Origin: Saprospiraceae bacterium | GTDB taxonomy: Bacteria > Bacteroidota > Bacteroidia > Chitinophagales > Saprospiraceae | Assembly (NCBI GenBank): GCA_016715245.1 | Contig: JADKAS010000001.1 | Coordinates: forward strand, 186,001 to 250,000 | Length of the DNA: 64,000 nucleotides | Reading direction: 5' to 3' | In this document: one piece after another, positions 12,001-20,148 of the stretch | How positions within the stretch are numbered: the stretch's first letter is position 1 | Layout: each line of letters begins with the position of its first letter | The notes under the pieces: model-generated | Told to the model about the DNA's origin: nothing | Seen by the model: only the letters and a program-made list of their open reading frames with translations | The model's database searches: none | Program-made: the position numbers and the translations under genes

Positions 12001-13252
12001 AAAGATTGACACCGGCCAACAATACAGTATCCGAATTTGTAGGTGACACGGCAAATCCCATATCGTAATAATATTGACCACCATCATCAGTGCCATCATC
12101 GCTCCAGCCCATAAGATTGGGATTGGAAAGAGAGGGAATACCGGCGGGTTGAGGTCCGCAACATTTAAAAGTCCAGTTGGCACCCTGATTGTTACTTACA
12201 TAAACTCCATAAAGACCACTTCCTCTATTGGCTCTTCCGGAACAGTGCGCATAAACATAATCCGGATTGTCCGGAGAAACCGCCAATTCCGTTCTTTCCT
12301 GATGATCGTCGATAGTTGGAACAGGCCAGCCAGTTCCTGTTTGAGAAAACGTAGACCCACCGTTTACCGATTTAAAAAACTGGGTAGCTGTTCCACTTTT
12401 TCTTACTGCATAAATAATATTTGTATTGGTCGGGTGAATTTCGACCTCCTCGAAATCACCTGACTGAACATTCGTCCAGCCTGTACCACTATTGGTTGTT
12501 CTGAACAAACCCTGATCTGTGCATACGAACAAAATGGCTGAATTGCCGGGCAACATTCTTATATCTCGCACATCAAGATCCAATGCTTGAAAACCTGAAT
12601 TTCCTGTTGGTGAAAAGTTGTTTCCGCCATTAACTGATTTGTAAATCGAATTTTGAAGAGAAGCGTAAATGATATTGGCATTTGAATGATCGATCTCAAT
12701 GGCATATACGGTTGATTGAAGCAGTCCATTTGTCAGAGGTGTCCAGGTCACCCCATGATTGATGGTTTTCCACAAACCTGCTGTCGCCGTACCCGCGTAT
12801 AGAATGTCGGGATTGGAAATGGATTGTTCTACTGTATAAACATGTGCTGACCCGGGAGCGTAACTCCTTGCTGCAGCAGAATGATCCCAGTCTATGGGTC
12901 CAATACAAGACCAGTCATCATTGGTACGAGTTGAATTTTGTTTAGTAGATTTTTGGGCATAGTCACGGTCTTCATCTTTGGTTCGGTTATTTTCTCTCAA
13001 AATGGAACGAATCCATCTTTTATAGTACTGAGTGTGTTCATTTTTGACAAATTCGTTGGTTTTGTAATATTCTTCATACAAGGAAATAACTTTTCCGGGG
13101 TCTGCATTTTTTTTATACATTTCATTAATCCAGTCGGGTCGGGTAGGGTCTTCAGCTTCATGCCTGATAGCAAACTGAGTTTTGACGTCTGTTTGTATGA
13201 AAATGGAAAAACCTGAAATCAAAAATATAATATAATTATTTGGCGAAACATG
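9005..13252 (-). CDS. giant secreted BNR/PKD/LamG protein, signal peptide split off by a frameshift
   Basis: About 1,415 residues. The long open frame begins only with a TTG at 13222 and lacks a full signal peptide. One base upstream lies an A5 run (13222-13226; T5 on the coding strand); six would connect it to an ATG at 13252 encoding a good signal peptide (MFRQIIILYFLISGFSIF). Residues about 115-750 carry sialidase-like BNR/VPS10 propeller repeats (ATAGLWKTINHGVTWTPL, YSSNGGQTWQNIS). A PKD domain follows (WSWSFPGGTP), then a LamG domain (VTAWVKPNG, DEVAVYNRALSQAEIREL), a MopE-type CNGIDDNCNGLVDEN motif and a right-handed beta-helix-like tail. No type A sorting domain is visible at the end. 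An extracellular adhesin or enzyme-like protein; substrate unknown. Confidence 0.82.
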   Translation of the reverse strand, partial: HVSPNNYIIFLISGFSIFIQTDVKTQFAIRHEAEDPTRPDWINEMYKKNADPGKVISLYEEYYKTNEFVKNEHTQYYKRWIRSILRENNRTKDEDRDYAQKSTKQNSTRTNDDWSCIGPIDWDHSAAARSYAPGSAHVYTVEQSISNPDILYAGTATAGLWKTINHGVTWTPLTNGLLQSTVYAIEIDHSNANIIYASLQNSIYKSVNGGNNFSPTGNSGFQALDLDVRDIRMLPGNSAILFVCTDQGLFRTTNSGTGWTNVQSGDFEEVEIHPTNTNIIYAVRKSGTATQFFKSVNGGSTFSQTGTGWPVPTIDDHQERTELAVSPDNPDYVYAHCSGRANRGSGLYGVYVSNNQGANWTFKCCGPQPAGIPSLSNPNLMGWSDDGTDDGGQYYYDMGFAVSPTNSDTVLLAGVNLWVSGNGGTTFSCPSKWSHSYKPNYVHADIHDVHYYAHTREIWIACDGGIFFSEDNGVNFLRRNVGIQGTDFWGYGQGWWYGDVMLGGAYHNGTLLREESVYINNWLCTDGGDGTMGFVNPGFDRQAYSQYDIKQLRGNRTLSPITRTFQHKPNNTYITGASSDLLFDPRYYTHWISGSGTRFMKTKDNGYTFETLSDLGANVGSTAQCWSNPNVIYACTFPDWWGLKSVYRSDNGGYSWTNITPTSATVNGNTWIPYDIEVDHNDPMKVWLVRTSMYDSNINGYSVFYSSNGGQTWQNISGTGLNGHSPTSLYLQKGSAHGLYVGTHKAVFYRDDTMNDWVLFNNGLPAQTHSTRLEGYYRKQKIRNATNRSVWESEFNNPSIPVAFPSSDKDMVNCIKDTVYFVDHSVVSDQNVNWSWSFPGGTPSSSNLRNPKVLYTQNGTYDVTLTVSDVYGSNTKTINNMITVNNQCGVDTIPGKALKAAGTNQHGQVANANLGTTNTITVTAWVKPNGIQPDYSGIFMSDGPDAAGMNFKNGNNSLAYHWPGGSWSWNSGLIVTPNVWNFVAMTVTPTGITLYCNESQATHTINLTATDISGFRIGSYRGWSDRNMNGWIDEVAVYNRALSQAEIRELRHLVKNPQADNSLVAYYQFNANGQNDYDKVGSKHISLLNSALKEPSGIPVGKGLSKRLSVTSGGIKDFNPADMVMYFPSSGTYPNGELVVSKINQVPNAPPPGITIANNYWVINNYGSNQNFSLLDSFHFKNATNIAGGCQASFFGYHRREQHDEGNTWGGVRDNGDRYDPPLPGKVVFSTNNSFRTGGQYVLVRNNTNGNPNINDVCNGIDDNCNGLVDENYTLLVNNGNDSGSNTLRAVLQCAAPGETIQIAAGIDTIFLTKAIEINKNINIDFLGTGHVVIKGNLNAPGFSTTNYMIRVQANKNVDFSKLYFYQQNNSLTKPLLENLGDILFENCILGGNPAAVLRNSPAATCSFEGTVWIK

Positions 13253-13314
13253 TAGTGAAATATTTTAATTCGCAAAGATAAAAACTTCAAAATATTGGAA
13301 CCAATTACATATAT

Positions 13315-13350
13315 AAAAAAAAACACCTGTATTTTTTACAACACAGGTGT
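13315..13350 (-). terminator. rho-independent terminator of the isc operon
   Basis: On the reverse strand an 8-bp perfect stem (ACACCTGT / ACAGGTGT) with a 12-base loop is followed by nine T. It lies just downstream of the iscA stop, in the correct orientation. Confidence 0.85.
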
Positions 13351-13376
13351 TCTTAAATTATTTTTTAACCAACTTA

Positions 13377-13703
13377 TTAAACAGCAAAACTTTCACCGCA
13401 ACCACAAGTCCTGGCTGCATTAGGATTATTGAAATAAAACCCCTTTCCATCCAGGCCGCCTGAAAATTCCAGTGTTGTATTGCACAGATATAAAAAACTT
13501 TTTAGATCCGTCACTACTTTGATGCCGTTGTCGTCAAATACCTGATCATTCGGCTTGGACTCGTTGTCAAAATCCATATTGTAGGACAATCCTGAACAAC
13601 CTCCGCTGGTCACACTGACGCGCACAAAAAAATCTTCTGAAAGATGTTGATCTTCCATGATTTCATTTATTTTTTCTTTTGCACTATCGGCTACAAACAG
13701 CAT
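13377..13703 (-). CDS. iscA: HesB/IscA-type iron-sulfur cluster assembly protein
   Basis: 108 residues of an A-type Fe-S carrier, which passes clusters from the IscU scaffold to apo-proteins in the cytoplasm. The three ligand cysteines are present: one in VTSGGCSGLSY and two in the C-terminal TCGCGESF. The length matches the family. It is the last gene of iscS-iscU-iscA on the reverse strand, 11 bases after iscU, and is followed by a strong terminator. It could equally be called ErpA; the two cannot be separated on these motifs. Confidence 0.92.
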   Translation of the reverse strand: MLFVADSAKEKINEIMEDQHLSEDFFVRVSVTSGGCSGLSYNMDFDNESKPNDQVFDDNGIKVVTDLKSFLYLCNTTLEFSGGLDGKGFYFNNPNAARTCGCGESFAV

Positions 13704-13714
13704 ATTAACATCTA

Positions 13715-14125
13715 TTAAGAATGAGTGGTTTCTTCCAAAACCTCAACATTTTTCTTTTTATAATCAGCAATGGCACTCTTGATAGCATCTTCTGCCAAAA
13801 CGGAACAATGAATTTTTACTGGAGGAAGTGCCAGTTCTTCTACAATATCCATGTTATCTATAGACATTGCTTCATCGATGCTTTTGCCTTTCAGCCATTC
13901 CGTTGCCAGAGATGAGGAAGCAATAGCTGACCCGCATCCGAATGTTTTAAATTTGGCATCAGTGATGGTCTGAGTGTCCTCATCGACTTCAATCTGCAAC
14001 CGCATTACGTCGCCACATTCAGGGGCACCTACCAATCCTGTTCCGACATTTTTTTTGTTTTTATCAAGTGTACCTACATTTTTAGGATTCTTGAAATGAT
14101 CTAAAACTTTTTCTGAATATGCCAT
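13715..14125 (-). CDS. iscU: Fe-S cluster scaffold IscU
   Basis: 136 residues from MAYSEKVLDHFKNPKNVG, the usual start of IscU; a longer frame to 14173 would overlap iscS and adds a non-homologous stretch. The scaffold cysteines are in APECGDVM, FGCGSAIASSS and VKIHCSVLAEDA, and the aspartate beside the first cysteine is present. IscU receives sulfur from IscS and iron to build [2Fe-2S] and [4Fe-4S] clusters in the cytoplasm. The C-terminal tail has extra acidic residues (EVLEETTHS). Transcribed between iscS and iscA. No frataxin, HscA/HscB or ferredoxin gene adjoins. Confidence 0.95.
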   Translation of the reverse strand: MAYSEKVLDHFKNPKNVGTLDKNKKNVGTGLVGAPECGDVMRLQIEVDEDTQTITDAKFKTFGCGSAIASSSLATEWLKGKSIDEAMSIDNMDIVEELALPPVKIHCSVLAEDAIKSAIADYKKKNVEVLEETTHS

Positions 14126-14157
14126 GATTATATTTATTATATTATTTATTTTTTGAA

Positions 14158-15384
14158 TTAATGTTCTGACCATTCGACCATGGAAAGGTCAACGCCATCT
14201 TTATACATTTCCCATATAGGGCTTAAATCTCTCATGTGGTTTACCCCTTCAGAAACCATTCTGATGGCCTCATCTACATCTTCTTCCGTTGTAAATCTTC
14301 CCAGACTGAATCTTATGGATGAATGGGCAAGATCATCACCCAACCCCAAAGCTACCAGCACATAAGATGGTTCGAGTGAAGCGGATGTACAGGCAGAACC
14401 TGATGACACCGCGATATTCTGATTAAATGTCATCATCAAACCTTCCCCTTCAACATGTTTGAAGGAAATGTTGGTGACATGAGGCATTCTGTGATGTACA
14501 TTGCCGTTGATATATACTTCTTCCAGATTGTCCTGGAAGGCTTTTTCGAGTTTGTCTCTTAATTTGGATAGTCTTTCAGCATCCTTGCCCATTTCTGCTT
14601 TTGCGATTTCAGCAGCTTTGCCGAATCCTACTATACCCGGTACATTTAATGTTCCTGAACGCATTCCTCTTTCGTGCCCGCCACCGTCCATTTGAGCGGT
14701 TACCTTAACCCTGGGGTTTTTGCGATTGACAAACAACGCACCTACACCTTTGGGGCCATACATTTTATGTGATGTAAAGGCCATGAGATGTACACCCACC
14801 TCTTTTGGATGTACCTGGATTTTTCCGACAGCTTGTGTCGCATCACTCATAAACAGAATGCCGTGTTTTTTGCAAATATCGCCAATTTCTTTCATGGGTT
14901 GGATGACACCTGTCTCATTATTAGCCCACATTACTGAAATCATGATGGTTTTATCTGTGATCGCTTTTTCAAGTTCGGCCAGATCTACCAGACCATCATG
15001 CTGTACAGATAAATAGGTTACTTCACCACCCATTTTTTCTACTCTTTTGCAAGCGTCGAGAACTGCTTTATGCTCTGTGGTGAGTGTGATAATGTGGTTT
15101 CCTTTGGACGCATACATTTCAAAAACACCTTTAATAGCGAGATTGTCTGATTCTGTGGCTCCGGAGGTAAAAATTATTTCTTTAGGATCTACGTCAATCA
15201 GGGAAGATATTTGCTCACGGGCATATTCTACGGCTTCTTCAGCCTGCCAACCGAAAGGGTGATTTCTGCTGGCGGCATTGCCGGGAATTTCAAAAAAGTA
15301 AGGCAACATAGTTTCTACTACCCTCGGATCTGTCGGAGTAGTTGAATTATTGTCCAGGTATATCAATTTTTTATGAGAATCCAT
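14158..15384 (-). CDS. iscS: cysteine desulfurase IscS
   Basis: 408 residues of a class V aminotransferase-fold enzyme using PLP to convert cysteine to alanine and a protein-bound persulfide. Visible motifs: YLDNNSTTPTDPRV at the N-terminus, TSGATESDNLAIKG, TEHKAVLD (PLP-stacking histidine), SDATQAVGK (PLP aspartate), TSHKMYGPKGVGAL (Schiff-base lysine) and SSGSACTSASLEPS (persulfide cysteine in its loop). It is IscS/NifS-like (group I) and leads iscS-iscU-iscA. A TACCTTTG -7 box lies about 40 bases upstream. Complete and undisturbed, in contrast to several neighbours. Confidence 0.96.
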   Translation of the reverse strand: MDSHKKLIYLDNNSTTPTDPRVVETMLPYFFEIPGNAASRNHPFGWQAEEAVEYAREQISSLIDVDPKEIIFTSGATESDNLAIKGVFEMYASKGNHIITLTTEHKAVLDACKRVEKMGGEVTYLSVQHDGLVDLAELEKAITDKTIMISVMWANNETGVIQPMKEIGDICKKHGILFMSDATQAVGKIQVHPKEVGVHLMAFTSHKMYGPKGVGALFVNRKNPRVKVTAQMDGGGHERGMRSGTLNVPGIVGFGKAAEIAKAEMGKDAERLSKLRDKLEKAFQDNLEEVYINGNVHHRMPHVTNISFKHVEGEGLMMTFNQNIAVSSGSACTSASLEPSYVLVALGLGDDLAHSSIRFSLGRFTTEEDVDEAIRMVSEGVNHMRDLSPIWEMYKDGVDLSMVEWSEH

Positions 15385-15423
15385 CGAAATGTTTTAGATT
15401 GTTATTTATACTTAATCTAAATA

Positions 15424-15431
15424 CAAAGGTA
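15424..15431 (-). promoter_or_regulatory. -7 element of the isc operon promoter
   Basis: Reverse-strand TACCTTTG matches the Bacteroidota -7 consensus TAnnTTTG and lies 40 bases before the iscS ATG, leaving a leader of about 33 bases. The -33 TTTG is only weakly matched. No IscR-like site was recognised. Confidence 0.55.
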
Positions 15432-15789
15432 AAACATTTTTGTTTAACGAAACTAGTAAAAAGATTGAAAATTTTTAAATTCTGCTGAAATCGGCAAATA
15501 AAATGAATTCCTTGGTTTAAGAAAGACAAAACCACCTCTTTTATGACGTTTGCATCTATGGATATGTTAAAAGATTTTAAAGACAATAATCAAAATGGGA
15601 AAAAACAGTCCACACGATCTCAGTAATCGGACAGGTCAAAATAATTTTATTTTTTTGGTAATCCTTTTGATGACCGTAAAAAAAGATTTGGTATACTATT
15701 ATCTTCCAACAATTACTCAATCAAAATCTATCAAAAAACTTTTCACAAAAAATAATCGCATTTTATAATGCACATTTTTCATAATCCCG
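15432..15789. other. intergenic region without recognised genes
   Basis: AT-rich spacer between the divergent isc operon and the BNR-repeat gene at 15822. I see no coding frame with family resemblance, no tRNA and no clear terminator. Confidence 0.5.
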
Positions 15790-15809
15790 AAGTCTATCAT
15801 TATAGACTT
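15790..15809. promoter_or_regulatory. inverted repeat upstream of a BNR gene
   Basis: AAGTCTAT-CATT-ATAGACTT, perfect 8-bp arms around 4 bases, ends 12 bases before the ATG at 15822. It could be an operator or a hairpin at the 5' end of the message. Confidence 0.35.
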
Positions 15810-15821
15810 AAAAAGGATAGT

Positions 15822-17926
15822 ATGATTTTTCTGGCCAAAAGCAATCTTTTGTTTTATTTGTTGATTTTTCGTGTAATATACAAGCACAGGTAAGTTGGCA
15901 AAAAAGGCATAGCCCTAATGAAAATGTACAAACGTTGCACGTTGGTCTTGATAATAATGTATACGCAGGTATTAACTCTTATGGGATATTCAAATCAGAA
16001 GATGAAGGAAATACATGGAATAACATAAGTTTTGGTCTGCCGGACTCTCTTATCAGATTTGTACAGGTGGCAAGTGATAATAAAGTATTTGTTGGCACCG
16101 GATCTCATGGGTTATATCAGAATAATAACGGGTCATGGTCTTCCATAAATAATGGATTGCCATCAGGAAGTGTTTTGGTGACAAGTTTGGCCGGCACCGC
16201 CAATGGAAACATGTATATGATGTCAACCACAGGAGAAGTTTATTTCTGGAATGGAAATATTTGGACAAATATAACCAACAATCTTCCCTCTCTTGGCAGA
16301 GCACTTTCAGTTGGAGCTAACGGCGTTTTATATGCAGCTGTTTTTAATAGTGGGGTCTACATGTATAACGGATCTAATCAATGGGTGAGGCTAGGGAATC
16401 AAATGCTCAATGATTTTGTTATAAAACTCGCAGTGGGAACAAACGATACCATTTACGCACTGTGCAACAGCAATAATGTTTTCAGATGCCATATTTCAGG
16501 TGGTGACTGGACACCTATCAGTGTTGGACTACCGGCGGTAAATATGAATTTTATTACTATTGATTCCCAAAACAGATTGTTTGTCTCTGTGAGTACCGGG
16601 AAAGGAACCATTTACAGGTCAAAAAATAACGGCAATACTTGGGAAAGTTGTACTTCTGACATTTATACTACGCCTTTTAGTAGTATTGCCATTTCCTTAA
16701 ATAGTAAAATATATACCGGTGCCTAAGGAATTTTTAAGTCAGTGAATGGGGGGAATAACTGGCAGGATAAAAGTAATAATCTTGATGCACCCAGAAGTAT
16801 TTACTGCCTCAAAAGCTTGAGAAATGGTGCCTTGTTTGTAGGTACCAAGGTGGGCCCATGGAGATCTGATGATAACGGAATAACCTGGCAATTACGAAAT
16901 ACAGGTATAGCTCATTTAAATATTTTACAAATCACAGAAAATATGATTGGCGATATTGTTTTACATGGGTATAACAGCATTCCTAAAGGAGCAATATACA
17001 GGTCCATAAACCAGGGAGAAACTTGGACCATGGTGGCGGCAAATGGCTGCGACCTGTATACAAAAATTAAACAACATAGGGCAGACACACTTTGGGCAAC
17101 TTCAAGATTCAGCGGCGCTACAACTCTATCTTATTCGGTTAATCATGGCGCTACGTGGATTAATAATCCATTGACTATTTCCGCCATTTGGGACATTGAT
17201 GTGACAAAAGACAATACCATTTTTGTGGTAAGTGAAAATGAAGGTGTTTCCAGGTCAGATAATGGCGGATTAAGTTTTACTACAGGCGTTGGAAATAGTG
17301 CTGACTGGTACGGGAATGCCCTGGAAATAGAAAGAGACGAAAATGGAGGTATTTTTGCTGGAAGTGATTGGTGGACACATGTTTTATGGTATTCTTTACC
17401 TGAACAGAACGGTAATGTGTGGGTTCAGTTTACAGACCCTGATCTGGTCGTTCGCGGTATCCAGGATATGATTTTTGACCATTTTAATAACGTGTTTCTG
17501 GCCTGTGAAGACGGTGGGGTCAGAATGGCATATAATACCGAATGGAGTCCCTCTACCAACTGGATTCAAAGTTCCTCGGGACTGCCTTCTCCGACGACCA
17601 ATATGCTGGAATTAAGTTTTGATACAACAGGTTATATGTATGGGATAGCCTATACAAACAACGGGAAAAACGGGGGGCTCTTCAAAAGTACTGTTGCCAT
17701 TAATCTTCCGAAATCTTCAGTTTATACTTTTATTGGTAATGGAAGTTGGGATGTTGCGTCCAACTGGGAATTTAATCAAAAACCCCCTACCGTATTATCA
17801 GGATCCAAAATGGTTGTCATCAATCCGGCGGGCAATGGTGAATGTGTTTTGGACGTACCCTTTGAGCTTACTAACGGGGCAGTTTTGAAAATCAGACCCG
17901 GTAAAAAATTCAGATTGTCTGACTAA
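15822..17926 (+). CDS. secreted BNR-propeller protein with one frameshift and one in-frame stop
   Basis: About 701 residues when joined. The ATG at 15822 begins a signal peptide (MIFLAKSNLLFYLLIF); one extra T in the T5 run at 15865-15869 would continue it as SCNIQAQVSWQ, a normal cleavage region. BNR/photosynthesis-system-II-like repeats then run through the protein (GIFKSEDEGNTWNNIS, YRSKNNGNTWESC, WRSDDNGITWQLRN). At 16724 a TAA interrupts the frame exactly where GIFKSVNGGNNW begins; other repeats have a tyrosine before GIFKS, so a TAT-to-TAA change is plausible. The frame stays open afterwards, to a C-terminal segment with GNGSWDVASNWEFN that resembles the tails of such proteins. Either a recent pseudogene or sequence error. 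Related to the protein at 9005-13252. Confidence 0.72.
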
Positions 17927-18054
17927 ACCTTGGTGTAAACAGTTTTTTTATGTTCGATTTGGTTTGACAATACCACAATGTACCATCTGATACCTTAACC
18001 TTATCACCTACAAACGCTTTGCACTTTAATCAACAAATCATCTCGACCATTTCC

Positions 18055-18207
18055 CATTCCCGCTTGGGCGGAACTTCGCTTCGCTTGTTTCCATTCTCCA
18101 TTTTCCATTCCCGCTTAGGCGGGACTTCGCTTCGCTTGTTTCCATTTTCCCTTTTCCATTCCCGCTTAGGCGGGACTTCGCTTCGCTTGTTTCCATTTTC
18201 CATTTTC
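18055..18207. repeat. three tandem copies of a 51-bp GC-rich repeat
   Basis: Copies start at 18055, 18106 and 18157. Each contains the hairpin CCCGCTTAGGCGGG (first copy diverged) and then CTTCGCTTCGCTTG, and ends in TTTCCATTTTCC-like sequence. A low-complexity CCATTTTC tract runs on to about 18250. Single copies lie at 22601 and, degenerate, near 29070. The open frames across it simply reflect the 51-base (17-codon) period. Confidence 0.85.
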
Positions 18208-18259
18208 CCTTTTCCCTTTTCCATTTTCAACTTTCAACTTTCCATTTTAAAACTCCATC

Positions 18260-19015
18260 TCACATCGGTGCTGTTGATTCCGGGGATGTTATTATCGCCC
18301 CAGGTTTTTTCCGGTCTGCACTTCTGGCTTTGATAATGCTGGTATACCGGCTCAGTAAAACATTGACTTTTTGCAGGAAGGCTATGTAGTTGTCTTTGTT
18401 TTCTGAAAGGCGGATGTGTGCTTCCACATCGCGGCTCATATCGTCAAACAGTGATTTAATAACAATCCTTTTTTCCGTAATTCTTCCCGATTGTTTTGTT
18501 GTTTCGACCCTTTTGAGATAGAGATCGTTGCACTCATTATTGTATTTCTGTAATTTTTCCATCCATACGGTCAACCCAAGGTTTTCCATGGCGGATTTCA
18601 TCGAAAAATCTTCTGTCCAGTCTTTATACATGGCGCTCATGCTGGCTGTTTTTTGAGGAATGCTGCGTTTTGCAATATAGTCAGAGTGGATCTGAAAATT
18701 GTTCATTAACAAAGATGCCGTTTCTTTTGCATCCACGTCACCTATATAAAAGGATTCCAGTATTTTTCTGATAGCACGCATGACATTAAGCCTCTTTTCA
18801 TCGCAGGCATCAATTTCAGAGGTGAGTATATGTGCTTTGGAATTTTGGAAAACTTCTTCAAATTCCGAAATGGCAGATTGAAGCACGTTAAGTCTCTTGT
18901 CAAGCTTCATGGCAGGGGCATCACTTTTTTCACATAATTCAATCAGGTTTTTCATAAACTGAAGAAATTCACCGTTTTTAAGTCGCGAAACAGTTGTAAT
19001 GTTTTTTATTTTCAT
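18260..19015 (-). CDS. DUF6261-like hypothetical protein
   Basis: About 251 residues from MKIKNITTVSRLKNGEF; an upstream start at 19060 adds a hydrophobic stretch unlike the rest. The sequence is charged and mostly helical, without signal peptide or membrane segment, so cytoplasmic. The opening (RLKNGEFLQFMKNLIEL) and the pattern of long helices with dense Lys/Glu resemble DUF6261 proteins, which are common in Bacteroidota and often present in several copies; function unknown. The C-terminus (KKPGAIITSPESTAPM) is low-complexity. It lies between the 51-bp repeat on its 3' side and a 42-bp repeat array on its 5' side, both often hallmarks of mobile or recombining DNA. Confidence 0.6.
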   Translation of the reverse strand: MKIKNITTVSRLKNGEFLQFMKNLIELCEKSDAPAMKLDKRLNVLQSAISEFEEVFQNSKAHILTSEIDACDEKRLNVMRAIRKILESFYIGDVDAKETASLLMNNFQIHSDYIAKRSIPQKTASMSAMYKDWTEDFSMKSAMENLGLTVWMEKLQKYNNECNDLYLKRVETTKQSGRITEKRIVIKSLFDDMSRDVEAHIRLSENKDNYIAFLQKVNVLLSRYTSIIKARSADRKKPGAIITSPESTAPM

Positions 19016-19164
19016 AAAAATAAATGTTTTAAAAAATGTATAAATATAATAGTTATTCAAAAACGCTGACAGGAAGGTGAAACTTTAAAAACGTAAACCG
19101 GGGATCCTTAAATAGGTAGTGTTCCGTTTATATTTTTCCATCTTCGTATCAGATATCAGGCACA

Positions 19165-19560
19165 AAAATAATAAAACAAAATGATATTTCCTGGAAGAAA
19201 AGTGTTTTTGTAAAGAAACATAATGATATTTCTGAACAGAAAAGTATATTTGTAATAGTACATAATAATACTTCTTTACATAAAAGTATATATGTAACAA
19301 TACAAAATAACAATATTAGACAGAAAAATATATTTGTAATAATACAAAAATACTTTTCGGAAAGAAATATATATTCGTAATAGCACAAAATAATTATTCC
19401 AGATGAGAAAATATATTTGTAATCAAACAAAATGAGATATCTAAATAGAAATATGATTTTGTAAAAATACAAAATGACTTTTCCATTAAGGAAATTATTT
19501 CTGTACAGATACGAAATAATTAATCCCGAATGAAATGTTTTATTGTAACGACACAAAAAG
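19165..19560. repeat. degenerate 42-bp tandem array of TTTGTA-N4-TACAAA units
   Basis: Nine units can be recognised by a TGTA (once CGTA) core at 19209, 19251, 19293, 19335, 19376, 19419, 19460, 19502 and 19544, a spacing of 41-43 bases. The best units read ATTTGTAATAATACAAAA, an imperfect palindrome, separated by about 20 variable bases. The array lies 150 bases upstream of the DUF6261-like gene. Reverse-strand frames through it encode meaningless 14-residue repeats rich in I, F, Y and C, so I do not call a gene. Confidence 0.8.
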
Positions 19561-20148
19561 ACTGTTACAGGTTGATAATTGGAGTTGAAATATAAGAAGG
19601 AGATCAGGAGCGGGGTGGGGTAAAGAAGACAATTAGATAATATCAGCAGTAATATTAAGCTGTGTTAAAATTATTGGTTTGGGGCGGGGGTGTTTTATAT
19701 TTTGGAGTTATTTCGGGAGGGAAAAAACAATGGGTGGCTTTTTTAATTCCTGACTCCCGGCTGATTTGTTCGGCCGGTTTTCCATTTTCATTCTCTTTGA
19801 GCCAATAATGATTAGGCTCTCCGAAAACTTACTACTTTTCATGAGGCTAATTTAATTGTTAATTTTTTAATTGTCCTATTTTTACGCAAGTCTACACCTA
19901 CAACGATATATAATTTTAATCGCAATTTTCGTTTTCTTTTCATTTTGCTGTGTTTCTATTGTGAAGGTCTTTTTTTTGGCTTGTTTTTATTCTGTTCAAG
20001 AAGGTTTAATTTATGATTGTTGAAAAATGAACTTCTTTTTGTGAGGCTAATTTAATAGTTAATTTTTAAATTCTGTAATTTTTCCCATGCTTACTTAGGG
20101 AATTCGTTAAATATAATTTTTGACTTGAAATTATTCCGCACACTTGGT
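19561..20148. other. intergenic region with an approximate direct repeat 200 bp apart
   Basis: No credible gene. Two similar blocks begin at 19841 (ATGAGGCTAATTTAATTGTT) and 20041 (GTGAGGCTAATTTAATAGTT) and share further T-rich sequence before and after. A G-rich stretch lies near 19608-19690. Confidence 0.6.

Noticed and set aside
16727..17926. Independent gene starting near 16742
   Set aside because: It is in the same frame as the upstream part, begins within a BNR repeat and has no signal peptide, so it is the continuation of one gene.
18019..18333. Open frame of 104 codons over the 51-bp repeats
   Set aside because: A product of the 51-base (17-codon) period; also open on the other strand. 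Not a plausible protein.
19085..19556. Reverse-strand open frames of 71 and 135 codons across the 42-bp array
   Set aside because: They encode 14-residue repeats dictated by the DNA period, rich in I, F, Y, L and C, in more than one frame. No family resemblance.
19165..19560. Possible CRISPR array
   Set aside because: The period is regular but the repeated part is degenerate, itself palindromic, and the spacers are similar to one another. No cas gene is present.
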